Positions 32,193-42,998 are shown, counted from the stretch's first letter. The stretch: 48,460 bases of DNA from Planctomycetales bacterium (GCA_022615575.1 JAKEGM010000039.1:1-48460), one strand, 5' to 3'. Notes: a model not told the origin generated them from the sequence alone. Program-made: numbers and translations.

Positions 32193-33207
32193 TTGTTTTC
32201 GCCATTTGCACGGCTGTGCGGATGGCCTCTTTCATCGCGCTGGGATTGGCGATGTTCTTGCCGGCGATGTCAAACGCCGTGCCGTGGCCCGGCGAGGTGC
32301 GGATAATCGGCAGCCCCAGCGTTACATTGACCGCCCTGTCGAACGCCGCCATCTTGACGGGAATCAGCCCCTGGTCATGGTACATCGCCACCACCCCGTC
32401 GTATTCGCCCTGAGCGGCATGGTAAAACAGCGTATCGGCCGGATACGGCCCCGTGCAGTGAATACCTGCTTCCTGGGCCAACAGAATGGCCGGGCTGATA
32501 ATCCGTTTTTCCTCGTCACCGAACTGGCCGTCCTCGCCCGCGTGGGGATTCAGACCCGCCACAGCAATGTGGGGTTTAGCTATCCCGAAATACTGCTTCA
32601 GGGCTGCATCCAGAAGGTCAATCGGCTCAAACACGCATCCAATGGTAAACTTGTGGCGTACCTCGAACAGCGGCACATGAATTGTCGCCAGCGCCAGTTT
32701 CAGCGGACCGGCGATAAACATCATCACCTTCCGCGGCGACTTGCAGCGGTCAGCCAGCATCTCGGTGTGTCCCGTCCATGGGCTTTCGGCCAAGTGCCAG
32801 CTGGTCTTGCTGACGGGCGCCGTTACGACGGCATCAATCAGCCCGTCTCGGGCCGCATCGATGGCGTCCAGACAGAACCGCATCGACGCTTCGCCCGATG
32901 TTCGTGCGGGGGCGTGCAGCCATGCGGGCACCGAGTATTCATCATAATCGGCGATGACCACCTGCCGCGGATAATCGCGGCTGATTTTTTCGTGGGGATG
33001 CCGCAGCCAGAATGGTTCGACCTCCGCCAGGTCGGCGGCATATTCAATCTGTTCGTCCAGGCCGAAGATGATGAACTTGGCCATCCGGCGGATGGAAGGG
33101 TCGGCCAGCGCCTTGACGATGATTTCCGGGCCGATGCCGCCGGGGTCGCCCATCGTAATCCCAATGACCGTCTCATTGCCCAGCAGGTTGTTCATGGCGT
33201 CGTTCAT
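32155..33207 (-). CDS. pdxA: 4-hydroxythreonine-4-phosphate dehydrogenase
   Basis: The 350-residue enzyme of pyridoxal phosphate synthesis oxidises 4-phosphohydroxy-L-threonine with NAD. Clear segments: GITMGDPGGIGPEI at the start, TAPVSKTSW, TGHTEMLA with a metal His, AGLNPHAGEDGQFG, GPYPADTLFY and MYHDQGLIPVKM. The natural end should be near AIRTAVQMAK; the following TKKCQMPNVKCQM tail is encoded by a 7-bp array, so the C-terminus was extended by the array. The start abuts the ribE stop. PdxA in a riboflavin/rRNA methylase operon is plausible for cofactor supply. Confidence 0.95.
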   Translation of the reverse strand: MNDAMNNLLGNETVIGITMGDPGGIGPEIIVKALADPSIRRMAKFIIFGLDEQIEYAADLAEVEPFWLRHPHEKISRDYPRQVVIADYDEYSVPAWLHAPARTSGEASMRFCLDAIDAARDGLIDAVVTAPVSKTSWHLAESPWTGHTEMLADRCKSPRKVMMFIAGPLKLALATIHVPLFEVRHKFTIGCVFEPIDLLDAALKQYFGIAKPHIAVAGLNPHAGEDGQFGDEEKRIISPAILLAQEAGIHCTGPYPADTLFYHAAQGEYDGVVAMYHDQGLIPVKMAAFDRAVNVTLGLPIIRTSPGHGTAFDIAGKNIANPSAMKEAIRTAVQMAKTKKCQMPNVKCQM

Positions 33208-33846
33208 TTAGAAGCCGTGGTCTTTGAGCTTTTCGAGGGTCAGCCCCTGTTGCGGCAGGATGGCCGACAGTTGTTTTTTAACGATCTTGACCAGAATATC
33301 CGTTTCAATGTTCACCACATCGCCGACCCGCGCCGTCTGCCAGGTTGTCTCTTTCAGCGTCGTCGGGATGACCGCCACCTCAAAGCCGGTTGCGTCTAAT
33401 TGGGCGACGGTCACACTGATGCCATCGACGGCGACGGACCCTTTCAGGACCATTTGGCTCAGCAATTCCGCCGGGGCCTCGAACCGAAACTCGGCAAAAT
33501 CCCCCCGTTTCCGTATGTTCGTCAGCATAGCCATCCCATCCACATGCCCCTGCACTATATGACCCCCGAACCGCCCCTGGGCGCTCATAGCCCCCTCCAG
33601 ATTGACCTTAGCCCCCGGCTTGAGGCGACCCAGATTGCTCCGATCAAGGGTTTCCGAGCTGACATCGAAGGCGGCGCACCCTCCTTCCACCCGGCAGGCC
33701 GTCAGGCATACCCCGTTGACCGCGATACTGTCGCCTGCCCGTATCCCCTCGCCAGCCCGCCCCAGGCCCACCACGAGTTGCATCTGCCCGCCTTTGGACA
33801 GAATCTGCCGAACATCGCCAATGGTTTCAATAATTCCTGTAAACAT
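33208..33846 (-). CDS. ribE: Riboflavin synthase (alpha subunit)
   Basis: Cut out of a 1056-codon ORF in the track, whose first 844 codons are only an antisense open frame. The real protein is 212 residues, starting MFTGIIETIGDV at 33846, with GGGGAAAAG before the ATG. It has two similar lumazine-binding halves: SIAVNGVCLTACRV with GGHIVQGHVDG, and SVAVDGISVTVAQL. The enzyme dismutates two lumazines into riboflavin. It is first in the run with pdxA and rsmA. The upstream 219 bases contain no FMN riboswitch that I can see. Confidence 0.95.
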   Translation of the reverse strand: MFTGIIETIGDVRQILSKGGQMQLVVGLGRAGEGIRAGDSIAVNGVCLTACRVEGGCAAFDVSSETLDRSNLGRLKPGAKVNLEGAMSAQGRFGGHIVQGHVDGMAMLTNIRKRGDFAEFRFEAPAELLSQMVLKGSVAVDGISVTVAQLDATGFEVAVIPTTLKETTWQTARVGDVVNIETDILVKIVKKQLSAILPQQGLTLEKLKDHGF

Positions 33847-34065
33847 CGCTTTTCCCCAAATTGTGTTTTTATCAATACTTAAAAACATCCTACGCCCTTG
33901 CCCATAAAAAGTCAAATGAGTTTTCGACCGCATCCGTGCCACAATGACCCGTCTGCGGACCCTAAAATCACCGAAGATTTTCTTTTCGGACAGGATTTTC
34001 AGTGGTAAGATATTGCCATCGGCTTTATTGCTAAAATAACGGGGATGTTTACGGGAGTGGCTTAA

Positions 34066-36195
34066 ATGTTGAACACGATAACACGTCAGCGGCGAGGCGT
34101 CTATTTGGGCCTGGTCTTGGTACTGATGTCGGCGGGGACCGCCGTGTCGTATGGGGGCGGGCAGCGGGGGGAGCGTCCGGGCGGCGCCGGTATGGCCGCT
34201 GGCGGGGTTCAGGACGAAAAACAAGCCCAACTGCGGCGGGAAGCCCAGACGGCAATGACGCAAATCAGTCAGACCTTGACGACAATAATGGAACAAACCC
34301 GCCAAAATCAGCGGCCAACGCAATCGCTCATCGAAAACGCCGAAACCATTCTGGGACAGAGCAAGCAGTATGCACCTGTTTTGGACGACAAGCAGAAGGC
34401 CGATTTTATGCTCTTGCAGGCATGGAAAGGGTTTTATCAGAAGAATCCGGTCGAGGCGGTCAACTGGTCGATGCGGGCCTGCAAAACATACGACGCCGGT
34501 CAAGACGGATGGATCAGTCAGGCCTTGTTCTGTCTGCTCAATGACAAGCGGCCGCTGAAACCGCAGGCGGAAAAACCCCGTCAAGCGCCGCGCCGCCCGG
34601 TTAATCCGCGTCCTCGCCGCGGCGGTGAAGCGGCGGTGGCCGAAGCGGTCAAGCCGCAGCCGTTCAGCGAAAAGGGGGTGCTGGAGTTTGACCTGATGGG
34701 ACTGCGCGAGGAACTGCTGCGGGATCCCTTCAGCCGGCTGGAATGCGTTACAGCCGGCGGCGACAAGGTGGAGTACAAACCCGGCCAGGACACCCTGTGC
34801 ATCCTGTTCTGGCAGGACGAGGCCGCAGGGGCAGATGCCAACGATGTGCCCGTTGCGCCGATGCCGCAGACGGACGCCGCGATAATGCCCGGCACGGTGG
34901 AGATGGGTACGGCGGGTGCCTATGACACACAGAAAACAACGCTGGAAGCCCAGCGGGACTACGTCGGGCTGCTGATGGAGGCCTGCGAAAAGACCCCGAC
35001 CGTGAAATTCATGCAGGTCAATACCGTCAATCCCAAGGACTTGCCGGCGTTCCTGGATGCCCTGCCCGATTACAGCGAACAGAGGGTTCCCGTGGTGGTC
35101 GCGGCGCATCCGGCGGCGAATGCCCGGCGGTTTGCCGGCCTGAACGCCGCCACGCCGTTTATGCTCATCGTGGACACGGCGGGAAAGGTCAAGTATGCCG
35201 GGACGGCGGGGGATTTTATGCCCGCCTTTATTTTGACGGAATTGACGGGCGTTCCGATTCCGCTGGAAAAAAAGACGGACCAGGAAACAATGCCCGGTCA
35301 AATGATGATGCCGGGGCTGTTTGAGCCGATGCCGACCGATCCCAACAAGCCAACCCCGGATTCCAGCGAGCCAAACAGCGGACCTGGAACGTCTGACAAG
35401 GTGCATCCGTTCGCCAATCAGGTCATCCCCGGTTTTCCCCTGCCCTCGCCTAAACCCGCCGCGATGCTTCGGTCGCTGACATGGATCAAAGGCCAGCCCG
35501 TGAAGTTTCAGCCGGGACAGGTCTATGTCGTCGAGTTTTGGGCGACATGGTGTCCGCCCTGCAAAACGAGCATCCCTCATCTGACGAAGATTCAGGAAAA
35601 ATTCAAAGATAAAGGCGTGACCGTTATCGGCATTACAAATGAAACAGCAATCGGCGATGTCAAAAAATTTGTTGCCGAACAGGGCGGCAATATGAATTAT
35701 ACGGTAGCGATTGACAGTGAACAGCAGGTTGCGGCGGCCTATATGGGCGCTTATGGACAAAACGGGATTCCCACAGCGTTTGTCGTGGACAAGGCCGGAT
35801 TGGTTGTCTGGCATGGGCACCCGGGCGAGTATCTGGAGGAGGTGTTGCGGCGGGTTACGGACCAGCCGCATGACGCGGCCATCGCGGTTCAAAGTCCCGG
35901 CGGGCCCGAGCCGGAGAAGCCCTCTTCCGTTGTCAGCCAGGCGTCTGATTTTCCAACCCAGGCGCTGGAAGATCAGCTTCGTGCCGAAAACCTGCTCCGG
36001 TCGGCTCAGATGCATATCGAGGAAAGCCGCAAGCTGACGATGAAAAATCCCCAGCAGGGCATCGAAGACGCCCGCACCGTTCTGACGGAGTTTCCCGGCA
36101 CTCCGTATGCCGAACAGGCCAGAGAATTGCTGCGGCGTGTTCCCGAAAGATGGAAGAAAAGACATAATATCACAGACGCTGAGTTGGGATTTTGA
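34066..36195 (+). CDS. Large exported protein with two thioredoxin-like domains, the second with WCPPC
   Basis: The 709-residue protein has a signal segment (about 10-29), a helical region (about 50-165), a first thioredoxin-like domain (about 205-410) and a second TlpA/ResA-like one (about 460-610) with the redox motif WCPPC at 495-499 and a cis-Pro segment NGIPTAF. The first domain has DTLCILFWQDEAAG where the active site should be, so it lacks CxxC and is likely structural. A TPR-like tail (about 635-709) ends it. Linkers are Pro-rich. It probably reduces or reshuffles disulfides in the envelope. ATG at 34066 has GGGAG upstream. The 1056-codon minus-strand ORF over this gene is a shadow. 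Confidence 0.85.
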   Translation: MLNTITRQRRGVYLGLVLVLMSAGTAVSYGGGQRGERPGGAGMAAGGVQDEKQAQLRREAQTAMTQISQTLTTIMEQTRQNQRPTQSLIENAETILGQSKQYAPVLDDKQKADFMLLQAWKGFYQKNPVEAVNWSMRACKTYDAGQDGWISQALFCLLNDKRPLKPQAEKPRQAPRRPVNPRPRRGGEAAVAEAVKPQPFSEKGVLEFDLMGLREELLRDPFSRLECVTAGGDKVEYKPGQDTLCILFWQDEAAGADANDVPVAPMPQTDAAIMPGTVEMGTAGAYDTQKTTLEAQRDYVGLLMEACEKTPTVKFMQVNTVNPKDLPAFLDALPDYSEQRVPVVVAAHPAANARRFAGLNAATPFMLIVDTAGKVKYAGTAGDFMPAFILTELTGVPIPLEKKTDQETMPGQMMMPGLFEPMPTDPNKPTPDSSEPNSGPGTSDKVHPFANQVIPGFPLPSPKPAAMLRSLTWIKGQPVKFQPGQVYVVEFWATWCPPCKTSIPHLTKIQEKFKDKGVTVIGITNETAIGDVKKFVAEQGGNMNYTVAIDSEQQVAAAYMGAYGQNGIPTAFVVDKAGLVVWHGHPGEYLEEVLRRVTDQPHDAAIAVQSPGGPEPEKPSSVVSQASDFPTQALEDQLRAENLLRSAQMHIEESRKLTMKNPQQGIEDARTVLTEFPGTPYAEQARELLRRVPERWKKRHNITDAELGF

Positions 36196-36217
36196 AAATT
36201 CAGCACGGAGGACAGTT

Positions 36218-37105
36218 ATGACGCATTCCTTGTCAGCGGCGGATGTGCCGGCTCTGAGCATCACTGCGCGGTGTCTGCCCGAAGCGTGGGAAAAGGCGGT
36301 GATCGCCGTCTGGGAGCAGGGTCTGACGATTAAGACCCAGTATGACAAGCCCGACGACCCGCCCAGCAAAGACGCCACGGTGATGATTACCGTGGCCGAC
36401 CCGTTCAGCGAACCGCGGATTCATAAGAATTTTCCCGGCGGGCCCGAGGAACTGGAGGCCTACCGGCAGGAGGTGGTGGCGGGCATCCATGACCACTGGA
36501 TCGACCCGGCGGCGGGCAAGTGGACCTATACCTATCATGAGCGGCTGTTTGCGTATTCACCGGTGGAGGATATTCGCGACCCGAAAAGTCCCAGGCCGTT
36601 CATTCCAGTAGATCAGATTCAGTATATAATTGATTCCCTTTCGTCATGTACCCACACCCGCCGCTCGCAGGCGATTACCTGGATGCCGACCTGCGACCCC
36701 AAAACCGACGACCCGCCGTGCCTGCAGCGCATCTGGTGCCGCCTGGTGCAGGAGAAGGGAGGGTACGTCCTGAATATGAATACGCATTGGCGCAGCAGGG
36801 ATTTGTATAAGGCGTGGTTCATGAACGCCTACGCATTGACCGACCTGCAGAAAATCATTGCGGAAAAAATCTCCCAAAAACTCGGCCGTCCCGTGCGGGT
36901 TGGGCGGTATGTCGATATAAGCGATTCGCTGCATATTTACGGATCCTATTTTACCAATGCCCAGGTGGAAGTGGATAAAATGAAGAACACCCCGTTTATT
37001 GCCCGTGCGTGGGATTCATCGCATCCGGCGTTTGAGATGATGACGCAGGAAGCCCGGGAAAAGCTCGCGCAGGACCCCGACTGGTACGCCAGGGCGAAAG
37101 GATAA
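36218..37105 (+). CDS. Thymidylate synthase family protein (divergent ThyA)
   Basis: The 295-residue protein retains the ThyA framework: THTRRSQAITW (phosphate-binding Arg pair), DDPPCLQRIWCRLV with the catalytic Cys, NMNTHWRSRDLYKAWFMNAYAL (QRSxD and FNxAxYAL region) and DSLHIYGSYF (the His-Tyr pair). It methylates dUMP to dTMP using methylene-tetrahydrofolate; a dCMP hydroxymethylase role is less likely because Asn is kept in FMNAYAL. The sequence is far from E. coli ThyA and closer in style to archaeal/other divergent TS. The start at 36218 has GGAGG upstream; the track start 37 codons earlier lies inside the preceding gene. FolD and Fhs, which feed the same folate pool, lie about 6 kb on. 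Confidence 0.85.
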   Translation: MTHSLSAADVPALSITARCLPEAWEKAVIAVWEQGLTIKTQYDKPDDPPSKDATVMITVADPFSEPRIHKNFPGGPEELEAYRQEVVAGIHDHWIDPAAGKWTYTYHERLFAYSPVEDIRDPKSPRPFIPVDQIQYIIDSLSSCTHTRRSQAITWMPTCDPKTDDPPCLQRIWCRLVQEKGGYVLNMNTHWRSRDLYKAWFMNAYALTDLQKIIAEKISQKLGRPVRVGRYVDISDSLHIYGSYFTNAQVEVDKMKNTPFIARAWDSSHPAFEMMTQEAREKLAQDPDWYARAKG

Positions 37106-37111
37106 CATCAA

Positions 37112-38341
37112 ATGACCCGGAATACGTTACGATACCGCGCCGAAATCGGGCTGTTTTGTCTGCTGGCTTCGGCGGCGTGGGCCGAGGCGTGGAATTACCC
37201 GTCGCCGGACCCGGGGCGTGATGTAAGGGACCGTTCATTTTACCAGGCCCCTGCGGAAGAGGGGCTTTTGAAAAACAGCGCCGCCGGATGGCCGCGGAAT
37301 GTCATTTTGCTGATTGGCGACGGCATGGGCCTCAATCACGTCGCGCTGGCGCGGCACAGCAGCGTCGGGGCGGGCGGACGTTTGCACATGGAGCGGCTGC
37401 CGGTCGGCGGGCTGGCGCGAACGTATGCCGCAAACTGCGTAATTACCGATTCGTCCGCGGCGGCGACCGCGCTGGCCTGCGGCATCAAGACCGACAACGG
37501 CAGGGTCGGGATAAGTCCCGATGGGACGGCTTACTGCAGCATTCTGGAACTGCTGGAGAAGAGGGGCTGGCGCACGGGGCTGGTCGCGACTTCGACCATC
37601 AGCCATGCGACGCCGGCGGCCTTTGCCTCGCATGTGGAATCGCGGAGCAATGAAAACGAAATCGCCGCACAGCTGGCGGGCAGCCGGGTCGATGTGCTTT
37701 TCGGCGGCGGACGGAAATACTGGAGCGACGAGCTTTTGGCCCGGGCGGCCGCCGAGGGGTATCAGGTCGTCTGGACGTGCGACCAGCTGCTGGCGCTTGC
37801 GCCCGGACCGGCGGTTGGGCTGTTTGCCGAGGACGGCATGACTACCTTTTCCCCGGAACCGTCGCTGGCCCAAATGACGCAAACGGCGATCCGGCTGCTG
37901 AGTTTTCCCGCTAAAGAGTGGTTTGCCCCAAAGCCGAAATTTTTCCTCATGGTCGAGGGCAGCCAGATTGACTGGGCCGCCCACAACGGCGATACCGACA
38001 CGTGCGTGCGCCAGACGCTGCTGTTTGATATGGCGGTGCGCGAGGCGGTCGAGTTTGCCCGGCGGGACGGGCATACGCTGGTGATTGTTTCCGCCGACCA
38101 CGAAACCGGCGGACTGGTGCTTGAAACCGACGAGGAAGGCCGTCTCGCGGCGGACTGGAATACCAAAAATCACACGGGCGCCGATACGCCGGTTTTTGCC
38201 TTCGGACCCGGCTCGGAAAAATTCGCGGGCACGCTGGACAATACCGACATCCCCAAACGCATCGCCGAACTGACGGGAATTGAACCATTTCCCGTCGTCC
38301 GGCATCAGGTCCCGGCCGAAGAAGCAGCCCAAGTCCGCTGA
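37112..38341 (+). CDS. Alkaline phosphatase (PhoA family), exported
   Basis: The 409-residue protein has a signal peptide (about 8-25, FCLLASAAWAEA). The metal and nucleophile sites are GDGMGLNHV, VITDSSAAATALACG with the phosphorylated Ser, VEGSQIDWAAHNGD, SADHETGG and HTGADTPVFAFGPG. All PhoA ligands seem present. It hydrolyses phosphomonoesters in the periplasm to release phosphate. It is 6 bases after the thymidylate synthase gene, so the two may be co-transcribed although their roles differ. No PhoB box was identified. Confidence 0.93.
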   Translation: MTRNTLRYRAEIGLFCLLASAAWAEAWNYPSPDPGRDVRDRSFYQAPAEEGLLKNSAAGWPRNVILLIGDGMGLNHVALARHSSVGAGGRLHMERLPVGGLARTYAANCVITDSSAAATALACGIKTDNGRVGISPDGTAYCSILELLEKRGWRTGLVATSTISHATPAAFASHVESRSNENEIAAQLAGSRVDVLFGGGRKYWSDELLARAAAEGYQVVWTCDQLLALAPGPAVGLFAEDGMTTFSPEPSLAQMTQTAIRLLSFPAKEWFAPKPKFFLMVEGSQIDWAAHNGDTDTCVRQTLLFDMAVREAVEFARRDGHTLVIVSADHETGGLVLETDEEGRLAADWNTKNHTGADTPVFAFGPGSEKFAGTLDNTDIPKRIAELTGIEPFPVVRHQVPAEEAAQVR

Positions 38342-38604
38342 GGAAGGCAAATACCGGCTGCCGTCCGCCGTTTAAAAAAATGGCAGAGCCGAGGTTTTAT
38401 TGGCGATTGTCCGATAAAACCCCGCCTTGTTTAATTGGAACTGTGTCCCCTCGAAAAAAAACGGTTATCGTCGTATCTTTCCGGTTGTCTTCTTGTCAAT
38501 CGCCGGCAATTATGATAAGATAAGGGCAGTGGGGTTGATGAAAGGTTTGCTCGGCGTTTCCAATGGAAGCCCTTGCGAATCGCCGGCAAAACGGAAGGGA
38601 GAAC

Positions 38605-39420
38605 ATGATACTCTGGCTGGAAACAGGCGGGATTTTACTGGTCGCGGCGGCGGGGATTGTCCTGGGCCTTGCGGCATCGCGCATCTCGGTGCGGGCGCGT
38701 TTATTTGCCATGACGGCGGCGTTTGCCGTTGTGGGCCTGATCCTGCTGGCGCGTCAGAGCGGGCTGTGGGATGCCTTCCCCTTCCTGATTCCCATCGCGG
38801 CAAGCCGTTTGCGGTTCACCCTTCTGGCCTTTGCGGTTTCGCTGGGACTGACGGCTCCGCTGGGTCAGCTTCAGCGGTTCATTTCCCGGCTTGTCACCTG
38901 CTCCATTATGAGCGTTTTTATTGTGATTTTGGTCAGCTTGCCGTTTCTGGGACCGGCGATGATCCAGTCCGACCTGTCAGCCGTCCAGACCCGTATCGAT
39001 ATTGACGGTGTCTGCCGCCAGACCCAGCCGTTCACCTGCGGCCCGGCGGCGGCGGTAACCGCCCTCAATCGCCTGGGTGTCCAGGCCGCCGAAGGCGAAC
39101 TTGCGCTGCAATCCCGCACCAGCCCCATCATCGGCACCTCTCCGTGGAATCTCTACCAGACGCTCAAAACCAACTACAAATCCGAAGGCATCAAATGTTC
39201 CTTTCGGCATCTTGCCTCCATTGACCAGCTTCCGCCGGACGCCATCCTGCTGGCGGTTGTGCGCGATGCGATAACCACCGACCATTGCGTGGCCGTCCTG
39301 GGCGTGAATGAAAATACCATTACGGTGGCCGATCCGGTGGCCGGACTGGTCTATATTCCCCGCGACAGCTTCAATCACCTCTGGCGCAACTGCGGCATCC
39401 TCCTCCAGCGGACGCTCTAA
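38605..39420 (+). CDS. C39-type cysteine peptidase domain membrane protein
   Basis: The 271-residue protein has about four membrane segments in its first 120 residues (ILLVAAAGIVLGLAAS, LFAMTAAFAVVGLILLA, FTLLAFAVSLGLTAPL, SVFIVILVSLPFLGP) and a C39 peptidase domain at the end: RQTQPFTCGPAAAVTALNRLG with Cys145, TTDHCVAVLGV with the His, and VADPVAG with the Asp. The membrane part is N-terminal and differs from bacteriocin ABC exporters. It may cut leader peptides or process exported proteins; no bacteriocin precursor was found. The ATG at 38605 follows GGAAGGGAG and is preferred to the track start 14 codons upstream. Confidence 0.85.
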   Translation: MILWLETGGILLVAAAGIVLGLAASRISVRARLFAMTAAFAVVGLILLARQSGLWDAFPFLIPIAASRLRFTLLAFAVSLGLTAPLGQLQRFISRLVTCSIMSVFIVILVSLPFLGPAMIQSDLSAVQTRIDIDGVCRQTQPFTCGPAAAVTALNRLGVQAAEGELALQSRTSPIIGTSPWNLYQTLKTNYKSEGIKCSFRHLASIDQLPPDAILLAVVRDAITTDHCVAVLGVNENTITVADPVAGLVYIPRDSFNHLWRNCGILLQRTL

Positions 39421-39460
39421 AAACAGAGACCAGGTTGCACCTGTTCCTGTTTTTAACGAG

Positions 39461-39924
39461 CTATTCCTCAAAAAACCGGTAATGGCTTGGACGCATTCCC
39501 AGCCGCTGGTAGCAGGTTTGGGCGCTGGCGTTGTCTTTTTCCACATACAGGCGAAGCCCGCAGACATCGCTGCGCTGGGCGGCCATTTCTTTGACGGCCT
39601 GGTACAGCCGCCGCAGCGCCCCCCGGCGGCGGTATTCCGGCCGCACATACACGCTCTGAATCCACCAGAAGGCGCCGTTGCGCCAGTCGCTCCACTCCGG
39701 CGTAACCAGCAGCGACCCCGCGACCTGCCCATCCGATTCAGCGACCAGGTAGAAGCCCAGGTGCGGGTTCTCGAAAACGGCACGCACTCCGGCGGCCAAA
39801 ACCTCCGGATCCAATTCGAGCTGTTCGGTTTCGCGGGCCATGCGGAGGTTGAAATCCACCAGGCAGGGGATATCCTGCTGCTGGCCGGGGCGGATGCGGA
39901 TGGAAGTGTCGTTATTCATAACGG

Positions 39925-39928
<4 letters not shown>
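39461..39928 (-). CDS. GNAT-family N-acetyltransferase
   Basis: The 155-residue protein shows the GNAT acetyl-CoA fold: VAESDGQVAGSLLVTPEW (beta4), WWIQSVYVRPEYRRRGALRRLY (the R/Q-x-x-G-x-A/G motif, with RRRGA) and LYVEKDNASAQTCYQRLGM (motif B). The acceptor is not known. It overlaps the end of ackA by 4 bases (ATGA), so translation is coupled to acetate kinase, which suggests some link with acetyl-phosphate or acetyl-CoA metabolism (inference). Confidence 0.92.
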
Positions 39929-41127
<1,199 letters not shown>

Positions 41128-41411
41128 GAGCGTATATAACCTTTCTGTGTCTATAATATCCGCCGCAGCGTTCAAAGGAAGCCCAAATTATGCCCGCCGG
41201 CGGCGAGTCCGTCAATGCCCAAAAACGGCGAATTGGGAGATGTCCGGAAATTGTTCGAAACAGGGGGCTTGGGGCTGTCATGGTCCGATAAAGATGAGGG
41301 CGGGCGGCATTGATTCTTGAAAAATCGCGATTAAGCCGGCCGGCCAAAACGCCGAAAAAAGACCATCGTGAAGAAACCATTGAAAGCGTGTGAAATCTAA
41401 AGGAGCAGCGT

Positions 41412-42059
41412 TTGGCTTCCAGAAACAATAAACGGGCACTGACGGTTCTTCGGTTTCTGCGTGCCCGTCAGCAGCGTCAGACCGAACAGATTGATATTCT
41501 CTGCCGGGATGTCGTGGCGGCACACCGGGATTTTTCCGTCAAACTGGCTCAATTGAATTTTGTGTCGTCTTTTTACGAAACCCTGCTGGGCTGTGCCGAT
41601 TTGGAAACCCTTTTGGATGCCTCTGTTGACAAGTTCCGGCAAGCGATTGACGGTGCCGATGCCGCGATTTTTCTGCTGGGTGAAAACGGCTTCGATGTCC
41701 ATATTGCCGATTCCGGACTTTTTAACCCGATTGAGAAAGACCAGTTTCAAAACTGGTTCACCCCGCGGCTGGTGAACAACATCAGCCGGATGAACCGCGT
41801 CTGTTCACTGGACCAGCTGCTGCGGATGGGTCTTCAAGGACCGCCGGCGATTATGAAAACGATTTCGGCCGCCGCCGTGCCGTTGGGCCGGATCGGACAG
41901 GGCACTGGATTTGTTTTTGTCTATCGTCCCGCGCACCTGCCCCTTCAGCCGGAGGAGCTGGCGCATGCGGCGGCTGTCAGCATCGGTCTGCGGGAGGCCA
42001 TCGGCTCGTTTAATCTGAAAAACCTGCCTTCCCCCGAAAAAAAAGGACTGTCCGTTTAA
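41412..42059 (+). CDS. GAF-like domain protein of unknown function
   Basis: The 215-residue protein has an N-terminal basic helical region with coiled-coil character (about 5-45: RALTVLRFLRARQQRQTEQIDILCRDVV) and a GAF-like domain (about 46-200: LNFVSSFYETLLGCADLETLLDASVDKFRQAIDGADAAIFLL...ISAAAVPLG). Such domains bind small molecules or chromophores; no output domain is attached, so it may act with a separate partner. The start is a TTG at 41412 six bases after AGGAG, and no better ATG is close. It is divergent from ackA; about 280 bases between them show nothing else. Confidence 0.65.
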   Translation: MASRNNKRALTVLRFLRARQQRQTEQIDILCRDVVAAHRDFSVKLAQLNFVSSFYETLLGCADLETLLDASVDKFRQAIDGADAAIFLLGENGFDVHIADSGLFNPIEKDQFQNWFTPRLVNNISRMNRVCSLDQLLRMGLQGPPAIMKTISAAAVPLGRIGQGTGFVFVYRPAHLPLQPEELAHAAAVSIGLREAIGSFNLKNLPSPEKKGLSV

Positions 42060-42105
42060 CCGGTCTTCCCGTGTTTCGTTTTTTTACTGTTCTTGCGAAG
42101 GAATC

Positions 42106-42990
42106 TTATTGGCTCAGCGTTTTTTCGGCGGACTGAACGGTGTTATAAAGCAGCATGGTAATCGTCATGGGGCCGACACCGCCGGGAACCGGGGTAATCA
42201 GGGATGCCTTTTCCTTGACCGCTTCAAAATCCACATCGCCGACCAGCCGGAAGCCGTTTTTCTTTGTTGCATCTTCGACGCGGTTGACGCCCACGTCAAT
42301 GACCACCGCGCCGTCTTTGACCATATCCGCGGTGATGGTATGGGGTCGGCCCGCGGCGGCGATGATGATGTCGGCGCGTTTGCAGTGTTCGGCGATATTT
42401 TTTGTGCGCGTGTGGCAGACGGTAACTGTGGCATTGCCGGTTTTGCTTTTCTGAATGAGCATGTTGGCCAGCGGCTTGCCGACGATGTTGCTTCGCCCGA
42501 CGACCACGACTTCAGCCCCGTCCAGCGTGACCTTGCTGCGAATCAAAAGCTGGATAACGCCGTGGGGCGTGCAGGGCAGGTAGGCGTCCTGACCGACGAC
42601 CATCTTGCCGACGTTGACGGGGTGAAAGCCGTCCACGTCTTTTTTTGGGTCAATCGCTAAAAGCACTTTGTCTTCGTCGATGTGTTTGGGCAGCGGCAAT
42701 TGAACCAGAATCCCGTGAATCTTCGAATTTTTATTGAGTTTATCTACCAGCGCCAGCAAGTCCTTGTCGCTGGTGTCGGCGGGCAGGCGATTGTCGTCGC
42801 TGTAGATGCCGATTTCCTCGCAGGCCTTTTCTTTGGCGGTCACATACGATTTGGAGGCCGGGTCATCGCCGACCAGAACTACCGCCAGGCCGGGCGTTAC
42901 ACCTTTGGTTTTAAGCCGGGCGACCTTTTCCTTCAATTCGTCCCGCATCTGAGCGGCGACCTGTTTTCCGTCAATAATTTTTGCCGTCAT
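42106..42990 (-). CDS. folD: Bifunctional methylene-tetrahydrofolate dehydrogenase / methenyl-tetrahydrofolate cyclohydrolase
   Basis: The 294-residue FolD interconverts methylene-, methenyl- and 10-formyl-tetrahydrofolate. Marks: [30 protein letters not shown] with the catalytic Yxxx[48 protein letters not shown] and [15 protein letters not shown]. Its partner Fhs makes 10-formyl-THF from formate and lies directly upstream, so the pair supplies methylene-THF for ThyA and purine synthesis. The leader holds five 7-bp units ending 9 bases before the ATG; GGAG at the junction serves as the ribosome-binding site. Confidence 0.97.
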   Translation of the reverse strand: MTAKIIDGKQVAAQMRDELKEKVARLKTKGVTPGLAVVLVGDDPASKSYVTAKEKACEEIGIYSDDNRLPADTSDKDLLALVDKLNKNSKIHGILVQLPLPKHIDEDKVLLAIDPKKDVDGFHPVNVGKMVVGQDAYLPCTPHGVIQLLIRSKVTLDGAEVVVVGRSNIVGKPLANMLIQKSKTGNATVTVCHTRTKNIAEHCKRADIIIAAAGRPHTITADMVKDGAVVIDVGVNRVEDATKKNGFRLVGDVDFEAVKEKASLITPVPGGVGPMTITMLLYNTVQSAEKTLSQ

Positions 42991-42998
42991 TGATACTC

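Noticed and set aside
33847-34065. Possible FMN riboswitch before ribE
   Set aside because: The conserved AGGGG, GGGTG and ACCGGCGGT-type elements are not present on either strand.
33847-36378. 1056-codon minus-strand ORF, part before riboflavin synthase
   Set aside because: Only its last 212 codons are a real gene (ribE). The rest is antisense to the thioredoxin-domain gene and has no domain, low-complexity composition and no ribosome-binding site.
38393-38421. Inverted repeat GGTTTTAT/ATAAAACC after the alkaline phosphatase gene
   Set aside because: Weak 8-bp AT-rich stem with no T-run; not convincing as a terminator.
38427-39005. 192-codon plus-strand ORF before and over the C39 peptidase gene
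   Set aside because: Different frame from the C39 gene, no ribosome-binding site or motif; a shadow.
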